From an uncultured Clostridiaceae bacterium (GTDB lineage Bacteria > Bacillota > Clostridia > Lachnospirales > Lachnospiraceae): a stretch of DNA of 44,042 bases. The stretch spans positions 1 to 44,042 of the forward strand of contig CAMHJT010000003.1 of assembly GCA_946185495.1 (NCBI GenBank), in the 5' to 3' direction. Positions 34,927-42,418 of the stretch are shown one piece after another. A program made the translations under genes and the position numbers. How positions within the stretch are numbered: the stretch's first letter is position 1; each line of letters starts with the position of its first letter. The notes below the pieces were generated by a model, which did not search any database, was not told where the DNA came from, and saw nothing but the letters and a program-made list of their open reading frames with translations.

Positions 34927-35529
34927 ATGATGAATATTGTATGCCTGGATTTAGAGGGAGTGCTGGTTCCGGAGATCTGGATTGCGTTTGCTGAGGAGAG
35001 CGGGATTCCCGAGCTGAAAAAAACGACAAGGGATGAGCCTGATTATGACAAGCTGATGAACTGGAGGCTGGGCATCCTGAAGGAGCATGGGCTTGGCATC
35101 CGGCAGATTCAGGAGACGATCGCGAAGATCGATCCTATTCCCGGCGCAAAGGAATTTCTGGACGCGCTGCGGGAGCAGACGCAGGTGATCATTATCAGCG
35201 ACACCTTTGAGCAGTTTGCAACGCCGCTGATGAAGAAGCTTGGATGGCCGACGATCTTCTGCAATACGCTGGAGGTTGGAGAGGATGGAACCATTACCGG
35301 ATTCCGGATGCGGGTTGAGCAGTCGAAGCTCTCTACCGTAAAGGCCCTGCAGTCTGTCGGCTTTGAGACGATTGCCAGCGGCGACAGCTACAATGACCTC
35401 GGCATGATCCGCGCCAGCAAGGCGGGCTTCCTGTTTAAGAGCCCGGAGAATATCCGGCAGGATAATCCGGATCTTCCGGCGTTTGATACGTATGATGAGC
35501 TGCTGGCCGCAATTACGAAGGCGTTGTGA
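34927..35529 (+). CDS. thrH: Phosphoserine phosphatase / homoserine phosphotransferase, ThrH-like
   Basis: The 200-residue HAD-family protein closely follows ThrH: CLDLEGVLVPEIWIAFAE at the start (DLE in place of the usual DxD), IIISDTFEQFATPLMKKLGWPT, and ASGDSYNDLGMI. In Pseudomonas ThrH dephosphorylates phosphoserine and can pass the phosphate to homoserine. ATG 34927 follows GGAGG at six bases; ATG 34930 is an equal alternative. luxS begins 62 bases later with no terminator between, so the two are probably co-transcribed. This would link serine/homoserine metabolism with the methyl cycle. Confidence 0.92.
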   Translation: MMNIVCLDLEGVLVPEIWIAFAEESGIPELKKTTRDEPDYDKLMNWRLGILKEHGLGIRQIQETIAKIDPIPGAKEFLDALREQTQVIIISDTFEQFATPLMKKLGWPTIFCNTLEVGEDGTITGFRMRVEQSKLSTVKALQSVGFETIASGDSYNDLGMIRASKAGFLFKSPENIRQDNPDLPAFDTYDELLAAITKAL

Positions 35530-35591
35530 TGGCAGAGAAGCTGGGATCTAACGAACTAATAAATGATGTTTTTTAAGCAGGAGAGACAGAA

Positions 35592-36116
35592 ATGGAATTA
35601 ATACAGAGCTTTTCAGTAGACCATATGCGCATTGTGCCCGGTATATTCACCAGCCGGGTGGATCATTTGGGCGACTATTCAGTTACAACCTATGACATAC
35701 GGCTGAAAAGGCCTAACAGGGAGCCGGTCATTGATGTAGCGGCCATGCATTCACTGGAACACATTATCGCGACTTATCTTCGCAATAATCCTGATTGGAA
35801 AGACGAGGTTATTTACTGGGGACCGATGGGCTGCCTTACAGGCTTTTATCTCATCCTCAAGGGCAGCCGGACTCCGAAAGAGCTTTACGGGCTGGTGCTG
35901 GGAGCGTTTCAGCATGTCGGCAATGTGCAGGAGGTTCCCGGAACTGCTCCGGAGAATTGCGGGTACTGCCGTATGCACAACCTCGAGATGGCAAAATGGT
36001 ATGCTAAGGAGTTCGCTGATTATCTGGAGGCAAACCCGGAAAACAGTGAAATCTTTGAGTATCCCAGGGCTGAGCGGCTTGTCACAGAGGATGGACAGCA
36101 TTTTTTTGATTCGTAA
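35592..36116 (+). CDS. luxS: S-ribosylhomocysteine lyase (AI-2 synthase)
   Basis: The 174-residue metalloenzyme splits S-ribosylhomocysteine into homocysteine and the AI-2 precursor DPD. Metal ligands are His53 and His57 in MHSLEH, and Cys123 in ENCGYCRMHNLE. Catalytic Cys81 lies in WGPMGCLTGFYL. It is slightly longer than the Bacillus protein because of a C-terminal tail. ATG 35592 follows CAGGAGAGACAG. No SAH nucleosidase gene is adjacent. A short hairpin with a T run follows the gene. Confidence 0.96.
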   Translation: MELIQSFSVDHMRIVPGIFTSRVDHLGDYSVTTYDIRLKRPNREPVIDVAAMHSLEHIIATYLRNNPDWKDEVIYWGPMGCLTGFYLILKGSRTPKELYGLVLGAFQHVGNVQEVPGTAPENCGYCRMHNLEMAKWYAKEFADYLEANPENSEIFEYPRAERLVTEDGQHFFDS

Positions 36117-36122
36117 GGAATT

Positions 36123-36149
36123 GTATCAGGCATGATACCTTCGCTTTTT
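36123..36149 (+). terminator. Weak terminator after luxS
   Basis: GTATCA (36123-36128) pairs with TGATAC (36133-36138) across a GGCA loop; CTTCGCTTTTT follows. The stem is short. Confidence 0.45.
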
Positions 36150-36254
36150 CTATATTTCCCTGTCATACTCCCCTTAAAAGCTCTGACGTGGTCTGTGCGG
36201 CCGCGTTTTGAGGGAGGGATGCTGGAAAAAGTTTTCCCATATGCCGCAGGGTAC

Positions 36255-36284
36255 TTGACCGGGTTTGCCAGATAATGTTATAAT
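36255..36284 (+). promoter_or_regulatory. Promoter for the S51/GGDEF/EAL gene
   Basis: TTGACC (36255-36260) and a perfect extended -10 TGTTATAAT (TATAAT at 36279-36284) are separated by 18 bases. The leader to ATG 36414 is about 120 bases. Confidence 0.7.
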
Positions 36285-36413
36285 AAGATATTGGTTTGAA
36301 AAATAACGGGACAGCTCCGGGAGGCGCGGGTGATGTTCTGTTTTATACATAGTTTGAGCCTTGCAGGGGACGGATTCAGGGGCGGATGTGGCCGGTGACA
36401 GCAGGGATTGTTT

Positions 36414-38813
36414 ATGAGAAGAGCGGGTATGGGTATGGTTGCATTTTTGACGAGTAGTTTTATCGTATATCAAAATAGAAAAGAATATAAAGCAGCTCCG
36501 CTGATCAATGAGAATGGATTTGAAGACCGTCTGCGGGAATATTGGAAGAAGCCGGCGCGTTTTGTGCTGTTTGCTTCGAATCCGGAGGATGCGGAGGAGA
36601 ATGATTTTAAGGCGCGTGAACTGAGGGATTCCTTTTCCCTTTCGGGATTTGAGCTGGAGGAGCTTCGCATTGTGGACAGAAGGAATGAGACTCCGCTGCA
36701 GGAGCTTCTGGCATGGGCGGATGTGCTGTATCTGGCGGGTGGACATGCGCCTACGCAGAACGCTTATATGCGGGAATGCGGACTGAAGGAGAAGCTTAAC
36801 AGTTTTGACGGAATTTTGCTGGGATTAAGCGCCGGTTCCCTGAACGCGGCAGATGAGGCGTATATGCTGCCGGAGTTTCCGGGAGAAGCGGCAGATCCAA
36901 AGTTTGCCCGGACGGAAGCGGGATTGGGGCTTACGAAGCTGCATATTGTACCGCACAGGGATTATTTTATAGATAAAAAGCTGGACGGCCTGCGCTTTAT
37001 GGAGGATATCCTTCTGCCGGCCAGCATGGAGCGGACGTTGTACCTGATCTCAGACGGAAGCTATTTTCTGATCCGGGATGGCCGGACTGAGTTTTACGGC
37101 AGGGGCGAGATTGTGGAGAAGGGAATCAGCAGGCCGCTGATGCAGGGTGAGATTTCAGGATCAGATGAGGTGGTGGACAGGCCGACATGGGAGACGCTGC
37201 TGCAGCACGGCTATGACTGTGTGTTTGATATTTCTCCGAAGGATCAGAGGATCCATTTCCTGCACATAGGGCTGCAGATGCTGGATGCGCTCGATTGCCC
37301 GGAGCCCATGGAGTATTTTTCGGAATTTATAGGCACGGTAAGCGACAAGATGGTCGTAGCGGAGGAAAAGAAGCCGTTTAGGGATCAGGCGGAATTTTCT
37401 GTCGTGGAGGATGAGGTCAGGACAAAGGGAAGCTATGTGCGCACGGTACACGCGCATTCAGAGGATGGGAGAAAGGCCAAGAGCGTCAGGATTTATAAGG
37501 TGCCAGGCACTTCGGACAAGCTTTTGTGTACCATATTTGACATTACTGCGGCGCTGGATCATGACTGGATGACGGATGAGTACGCGAGAAGCGGATTTTT
37601 GGAGAACGCCACGAAGCTGATCAATACGCTTCAGATTGAGAAGGGATATTCTCTCGTCTACACGAATGTGAGCGGATTCAAGGCGATCAATGACCTGTTT
37701 GGGACGCAGAGCGGTGACATGGTGCTGTTTCAGGTACGGGATATGCTGCGGGACATTCTGGATCCCATTATTTTGGGTCGCTTCGAGAATGACCAGTTTG
37801 TGCTGATCACTAGAGATCATAAGCTGACGCATGAGAATCTGAAACGGCTGTGCAACCAGACCTATGTGGAGGGCGACAAGCGGTATGTGTTCCGGATCCA
37901 GTGCGGGATCTACCGGATCCAGAAACGCGAGATCAGCGTCAACCATATGGTGGATCGGGCCAAGCTTGCGGAGAAGTCCATTGCCAATCATTTTGCGTGC
38001 CCCTATGCGTATTATGATGAGAATGTCCGCGTGAATTACGTGAAACAGCGGGTGCTGATGTCGGATATGCAGGCGGCGCTCAGGGATGAGGAGTTTAAGA
38101 TTTTCTACCAGCCCGTGGTGGAAACGAAGACCGGGAAGATCTGCGGCGCGGAAGCGCTGATCCGCTGGAAGCACCATGATTTCGGCATGGTTTCCCCGGG
38201 AGAGTTTATTCCCGTGTTTGAGAAGGAGGGAATGATCTCCAAGCTGGACAAGTTCATGGTAAATCATGTGATGGACTTTACGCAGGACCGGTGCATGATG
38301 CGCAAGCATGTCGTTCCCTGTGCCGTGAATCTCTCCAGAATGGATTTCTTTGACTCGCAGCTTATGAACCAGATCCTTCATAGGGTCGGCGGATCGGATT
38401 CCCTGCAGAGGGAGATCAAGATCGAGGTGACAGAGTCCGCCTACGCCATGCTGGAAAACAACGCGATGGAATTTTTGAGCGAGATGAAGCGCAACGGGAT
38501 TCAGATCCTGCTGGACGATTATGGAAGCGGCATGTCGTCGCTGTCCACGCTGGAGAGCTTTGCGTTTGACGTGGTGAAGCTGGATATGGGATTTATCAGG
38601 AAGATCGGCGTCAGCAGGAAGGCGGAGGCAATTATCCGGTCCACGATCGAGCTTTCACACGCCATGGGAGCCAGGGTGACTGCGGAGGGCGTGGAGACGA
38701 TTGAGCAGAGCAGTTTCCTTCTGGATGCGGACTGTGACATGATACAGGGGTATTATTATTACCGGCCGATTCCGGAGAGTGAGTTTGTGAAGCTTCTGGA
38801 TGAAGATAAGTAA
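36414..38813 (+). CDS. Peptidase S51-like domain fused to GGDEF(degenerate)-EAL phosphodiesterase
   Basis: The 799-residue protein has no signal peptide or TM segment. Residues ~8-235 resemble the peptidase S51/class I glutaminase-like fold: VAFLTSS at the start, LYLAGGHAPTQ, and LLGLSAGS with candidate nucleophile Ser139 in GxSAG; His181 in VPHRD is a candidate triad His. A PAS-like stretch (~270-390) leads to a GGDEF-like domain whose motif has decayed to ENDQF (~458-462), so it should not make c-di-GMP. The EAL domain is complete: AEALIRW with Glu580, VNLSRMDFF, IEVTESAY, LDDYGSG, KLDMGFI, AEGVETIEQ and QGYYYYRP. It has its own promoter. ATG 36414 follows AGGGATTGTTT; later ATGs at 36429 or 36435 are possible. 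The S51-like part may act as a dipeptidase or merely as a sensor. Confidence 0.9.
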   Translation: MRRAGMGMVAFLTSSFIVYQNRKEYKAAPLINENGFEDRLREYWKKPARFVLFASNPEDAEENDFKARELRDSFSLSGFELEELRIVDRRNETPLQELLAWADVLYLAGGHAPTQNAYMRECGLKEKLNSFDGILLGLSAGSLNAADEAYMLPEFPGEAADPKFARTEAGLGLTKLHIVPHRDYFIDKKLDGLRFMEDILLPASMERTLYLISDGSYFLIRDGRTEFYGRGEIVEKGISRPLMQGEISGSDEVVDRPTWETLLQHGYDCVFDISPKDQRIHFLHIGLQMLDALDCPEPMEYFSEFIGTVSDKMVVAEEKKPFRDQAEFSVVEDEVRTKGSYVRTVHAHSEDGRKAKSVRIYKVPGTSDKLLCTIFDITAALDHDWMTDEYARSGFLENATKLINTLQIEKGYSLVYTNVSGFKAINDLFGTQSGDMVLFQVRDMLRDILDPIILGRFENDQFVLITRDHKLTHENLKRLCNQTYVEGDKRYVFRIQCGIYRIQKREISVNHMVDRAKLAEKSIANHFACPYAYYDENVRVNYVKQRVLMSDMQAALRDEEFKIFYQPVVETKTGKICGAEALIRWKHHDFGMVSPGEFIPVFEKEGMISKLDKFMVNHVMDFTQDRCMMRKHVVPCAVNLSRMDFFDSQLMNQILHRVGGSDSLQREIKIEVTESAYAMLENNAMEFLSEMKRNGIQILLDDYGSGMSSLSTLESFAFDVVKLDMGFIRKIGVSRKAEAIIRSTIELSHAMGARVTAEGVETIEQSSFLLDADCDMIQGYYYYRPIPESEFVKLLDEDK

Positions 38814-38920
38814 AAGGAAGAGCTTTTCCTGAAATGCTGTGGAAGCAGGAAACGGCATTGGGGTAGGCTTTGATGGATTTCCTGCCGTGAGGCGTTTTTC
38901 GCCCGGCAGGCTGTATGGCG

Positions 38921-38954
38921 GGGCCTGGGGATCATTGATCTTCAGGCCCTTTTG
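38921..38954 (+). terminator. Terminator after the S51/GGDEF/EAL gene
   Basis: GGGCCTGGGGATC (38921-38933) pairs with GATCTTCAGGCCC (38937-38949), including two G-U pairs, and is followed by TTTTG. Another hairpin, CCTGCCG/CGGCAGG with a T loop, precedes it at 38881-38910. Confidence 0.6.
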
Positions 38955-39077
38955 CGGCGCAAGGCCTGTTCCGGAGGCCGCACCGGCGGGGAACATGCTG
39001 CTGGAACAGGACGTTTATTACGCAGTGTAGGAATGTGTGCATGGCCTGGAAGAGAATTGGATGGGCGGGGCAGGAAG

Positions 39078-39680
39078 ATGAGGCTTTATTTGATCCGGCA
39101 TGGAATGACGAGGGGAAACATGGAAAAACGCTATGTGGGCACCACAGATGAGGTGCTGCTTCCACGGGCGGAGCGGATGCTCCGGCACTGCCGTGAGGAG
39201 AAGGGCAGGCTGCTTGGGCAGGTGGAGCTGGTGGTTGCAAGCCCGATGCTGCGGTGCAGGCAGACGGCTGAAATCCTGTTTCCGGACCAGCCGCTTCAGG
39301 TCGAAACGGATTTCAGGGAGTGTGATTTTGGGGCCTTTGAGTACCGCAATTATGTGGAACTGCAGGGAAATCCAGACTATCAGAGGTTCATTGACACCTG
39401 TGGACAGAGCGAGTTTCCAGGAGGCGAGCAGCCGGGGGAATTCCGGCAAAGATGCCGGAACGCGTTCGAGGGCTGGCTTCCCGTGTTTTCCAGGGTGCAG
39501 GCAGCGGCGCTTGTCGTGCATGGAGGAACGATCATGTCGGTTATGGAATGCTTTGCGGTACCGCACAGGGATTACTACTGCTGGCAGGTGGAAAACGGGA
39601 GGGGCTACGCGGCGGAGCTTGTCATTGGCGGCCGGGTGGGAGAGATGCCCTGCCGGATCATGGAAGTGTCTGAATTCTGA
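39078..39680 (+). CDS. cobC: Histidine phosphatase, probable alpha-ribazole phosphatase (CobC-like)
   Basis: The 200-residue phosphoglycerate-mutase-fold protein has the phosphohistidine motif LIRHGMTRGN near the N-terminus. It also has VVASPMLRCRQTAEIL, the acidic FRECDFGAFE and the second His in VVHGGTIMSV. In cobalamin synthesis CobC removes the phosphate of alpha-ribazole-5'-phosphate (or of the adenosylcobalamin phosphate). Assignment rests on the following cbiB, cobD and cobQ genes; the fold alone is not specific. ATG 39078 follows GGGGCAGGAAG. The frame extends upstream without support. It is separated from cbiB by about 210 bases. Confidence 0.85.
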   Translation: MRLYLIRHGMTRGNMEKRYVGTTDEVLLPRAERMLRHCREEKGRLLGQVELVVASPMLRCRQTAEILFPDQPLQVETDFRECDFGAFEYRNYVELQGNPDYQRFIDTCGQSEFPGGEQPGEFRQRCRNAFEGWLPVFSRVQAAALVVHGGTIMSVMECFAVPHRDYYCWQVENGRGYAAELVIGGRVGEMPCRIMEVSEF

Positions 39681-39893
39681 TCAGAGACCGGCACAAAGGC
39701 ACCGCGTTTCATGTACGGTCACGCATAAAGGCTGCGGACGGAGTACAGGAACGCCGTGTAGTGATCGGATTTCATGCCGAGGCGCGAAAAAACGATCTGC
39801 CGGGAGAAGCCGGGTATGTAACAGGTCGATCTATGGGATGAACTGCTGCATGAAGGATAAAAAATGCGAAAAATACATGGAAACGGAGTTGGC

Positions 39894-40889
39894 ATGAAGG
39901 AAAGAATAGTGGTACTTTGTCTGGGAGTGGTTCTGGATCTTGCGCTGGGAGATCCGCATGGTCTGTGGCATCCGGTCAGGGGGATCGGCTGGCTGATAGA
40001 ACGGACGGAAACGGCGCTTCGCAGGGCGTTTTCAATCGCGGAGGAGAGGGAGCTCCACCGTGGGAGAAAGCGGGCTGCCGGAGCAGTCCTCGCGGTCTGG
40101 GTGCCCGCGGTATCTGTGGGGATCGCGGCAGGTCTTCGCTGTCTGTTTTTTGAGGCTGGAAGCCTTGCGGGCTGTCTGTTCGACGTGGTGCTCTGCTATC
40201 AGATGCTTGCCATGCGTTCCCTGAGGGATGAGAGCATGAAGGTGGCTAAGGAGCTTGAAGGGCAGGGGCTTTCCGCGGCGAGACAGGCGGTGTCCATGAT
40301 CGTGGGAAGGGATACCGCCTGCCTGACGCGTGAGGGAGTGATCCGGGCCGCAGTGGAGACCGTGGCCGAGAATACCTCTGACGGGGTTGTGGCTCCAATA
40401 CTCTATATGCTGGCATTTGGCCCGCTTGGCGGTGTGTTTTACAAGGCGGTCAACACGATGGACTCCATGATCGGATACAGGAATGACAGGTATTGTTATT
40501 TCGGGACGGCTGCAGCCAGGCTGGATGATGTGCTGAATTGGCTGCCGGCCAGAATTTCCGGGCTCTGCATGGTTGCCGCGTCCGGTCTGCTCGGAATGGA
40601 TGCCGCAGGCGCATGGAGGATTTTTCGCAGGGACAGGTACCGGCACAAGAGCCCCAATTCGGCGCAGACCGAGGCAGCCTGCGCGGGCGCGCTGGGAATC
40701 CAGCTTGCGGGGGATGCGGTGTATTTCGGGAAAACGGTCCACAAGCCGCTGATCGGGGACGCGCTCCGGCCTGTGGAGGCTTCAGATATCGGAAGGGCCA
40801 ACAGGCTGATGATGGGTGCCTCCTTTCTGGCGCTGGCAGCGGGCATTGCATTGTCACAGCTGCTCATGCTCTGTGGCGTCTGGAACTGA
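39894..40889 (+). CDS. cbiB: Adenosylcobinamide-phosphate synthase
   Basis: The 331-residue membrane enzyme attaches aminopropanol phosphate (or aminopropanol) to adenosylcobyric acid. Family marks are DLALGDPHGLWHPVRGIGW at the start, ETVAENTSDGVVAPILYM in the middle, KAVNTMDSMIGYRNDRY, and SPNSAQTEAACAGALGIQL. Several hydrophobic helices are visible. Two starts are possible: ATG 39894 (MKERIVVL) after ACGGAG, or ATG 39864 after AAGGAT, ten residues longer. Its product partner is the threonine-phosphate decarboxylase at 41202. Confidence 0.93.
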   Translation: MKERIVVLCLGVVLDLALGDPHGLWHPVRGIGWLIERTETALRRAFSIAEERELHRGRKRAAGAVLAVWVPAVSVGIAAGLRCLFFEAGSLAGCLFDVVLCYQMLAMRSLRDESMKVAKELEGQGLSAARQAVSMIVGRDTACLTREGVIRAAVETVAENTSDGVVAPILYMLAFGPLGGVFYKAVNTMDSMIGYRNDRYCYFGTAAARLDDVLNWLPARISGLCMVAASGLLGMDAAGAWRIFRRDRYRHKSPNSAQTEAACAGALGIQLAGDAVYFGKTVHKPLIGDALRPVEASDIGRANRLMMGASFLALAAGIALSQLLMLCGVWN

Positions 40890-41201
40890 GAGGCGCCTTG
40901 TATGGAGGGCTTGCACAAAAGCCTCAGTCTATATTTTGAGTTCCACAATTGCCTATAAAGAAGATGGCTATAAAAGTTTATATCGAACAAAAGATATGGG
41001 GTTGCTTTCTAAAATATCCTCGAATAGTGTACTGGCAAAGGCCTTGTTCGATATTCAAAGTATACAGGCAGCCTGAGTCGCATCAGGTAGAGGCATCAGG
41101 CTTATGCCATGAAAAGAGCAGAACAGATTCTTGTTCTGTGAGTTTATAAATATCAACCACGAGTTGGTAAATAGTCAGGAAGATTACAGGGAGGATGGAA
41201 G
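40890..41201. other. AT-rich spacer between cbiB and cobD
   Basis: The 312 bases are clearly richer in A and T than the flanking cobalamin genes. They contain short inverted repeats (TATCAAC/GTTGGTA near 41149-41167, GCCTGA/TCAGGC near 41071-41102). Short open frames have no recognisable product. No cobalamin riboswitch box was seen. It may be a decayed insertion. Confidence 0.5.
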
Positions 41202-42254
41202 ATGGCGCGGGCAAAGCATGGGGGAGATATCTACAGGCAGGCTGTGAGGCTGGATTTTTCGACAAACGTCAATCCGCTTGGCATGCCTGCCGGCTGCAGG
41301 GACGCGTTCCTGTCCTCTTTTTCCATGGCGTCCCGGTATCCGGATCCGGAAGCGGAGGAGCTGTGCCTTGCCATAGCGGAAGCGGAACAGGTGGATAAAA
41401 GACAGGTAGTGCCGGGAAATGGAGCTTCTGAACTGATCTACGGCTTATGCCGGGCGGTCAGGCCCCGGAGGGCGCTTGTGACAGCTCCGGCCTTTTCGGA
41501 ATATGAAGCCGCGGTGAGGGCTTCCGGCGGCGATATGGCGTACTGCCCGCTGAGGGAGGAGGAGGGCTTCCGGTTTCCCGCGGATCGCTTTGCGGACGGG
41601 ATCACGGAGGACGTTCAGCTCGTTTTTGTCTGCAATCCCAATAATCCTACCGGCGTTACGATCACGAAGGCACAGATGGAGCAGATTGCGGAACGTTGTG
41701 TGGAGGCAGGGGCAGCCCTGTGCGTGGACGAGTGTTTTCTTCCCTTTTTAGAGCGGGAGAAGGAGCTTAGCATGAAAAATCTGCTTGACAGATACCCGAA
41801 TCTGGTGGTGCTTCGCGCGTTTACCAAGTTTTACGGCATGCCGGGGCTAAGGCTGGGGTACGCCCTGGCCGCCGGGGAGGAGCTGAGGGAGCGGATCGAA
41901 ATGTGCCTGCCGCCCTGGAGGATTTCCGCGCCTGCGCAAATGGCAGGGATCGCAGCGCTTCAGGATGTCGCCTTTGCCGCCCGCACCAGGGCTTATGTGC
42001 AGGAACAGAAGGAGTTTCTCCTGCGGCAGATGGAACAGGGGCTTGCGGAGAAAATCTACGGTTCCGGGGCAAATTTTATTTTTTTTAAGGGCAGGCCTGA
42101 CCTGGCAGAGCGCCTGCAAAAACAGGGCATTCTGATCCGCTCCTGCGATGATTACCGGAACCTGCGAGAAGGATATTTCCGGATCGCGGTGCGGACGAGG
42201 GCGGAAAATGAGGAGCTGATCCGCTTCTGGAGGCTGCTGGACGGTGAAACCTGA
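41202..42254 (+). CDS. cobD: Threonine-phosphate decarboxylase
   Basis: The 350-residue PLP enzyme converts L-threonine phosphate to aminopropanol phosphate for the nucleotide loop of cobalamin. It opens with HGGDIYRQAVRLDFSTNVNPLG, typical of CobD. It then shows VVPGNGASELIYGL, VFVCNPNNPTG, CVDECFLPF, and the Schiff-base Lys in RAFTKFYGMPGLRLGY. It differs from histidinol-phosphate aminotransferase, its closest relative, by the N-terminal motif and the genetic context. ATG 41202 follows CAGGGAGGATGGAAG. It lies between cbiB and cobQ. Confidence 0.93.
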   Translation: MARAKHGGDIYRQAVRLDFSTNVNPLGMPAGCRDAFLSSFSMASRYPDPEAEELCLAIAEAEQVDKRQVVPGNGASELIYGLCRAVRPRRALVTAPAFSEYEAAVRASGGDMAYCPLREEEGFRFPADRFADGITEDVQLVFVCNPNNPTGVTITKAQMEQIAERCVEAGAALCVDECFLPFLEREKELSMKNLLDRYPNLVVLRAFTKFYGMPGLRLGYALAAGEELRERIEMCLPPWRISAPAQMAGIAALQDVAFAARTRAYVQEQKEFLLRQMEQGLAEKIYGSGANFIFFKGRPDLAERLQKQGILIRSCDDYRNLREGYFRIAVRTRAENEELIRFWRLLDGET

Positions 42255-42418
42255 TCCGGCAGGTAAGCGGCTGCGCAGCTTACCGGTATATATGGAACCA
42301 GACCATTGCGCGCTGTATACTGACCGGGATCTCATCCGGCTTACCGGGTGTATCGGGAACAGACAGAAGGGCTCAGTTTGTAGAAAGCGGGCCGTATTAT
42401 CAGAGGAGGGGAGAACAG

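Noticed and set aside
39133-39897. 254-codon frame overlapping the histidine phosphatase and cbiB start
   Set aside because: It runs in a different frame through the phosphatase gene, is Arg/Cys/Ser-rich and has no recognisable domain.
38814-42418. Cobalamin riboswitch upstream of the cobalamin genes
   Set aside because: I looked for the B12 box and the conserved core in the gaps before cobC, cbiB, cobD and cobQ and found no convincing match.
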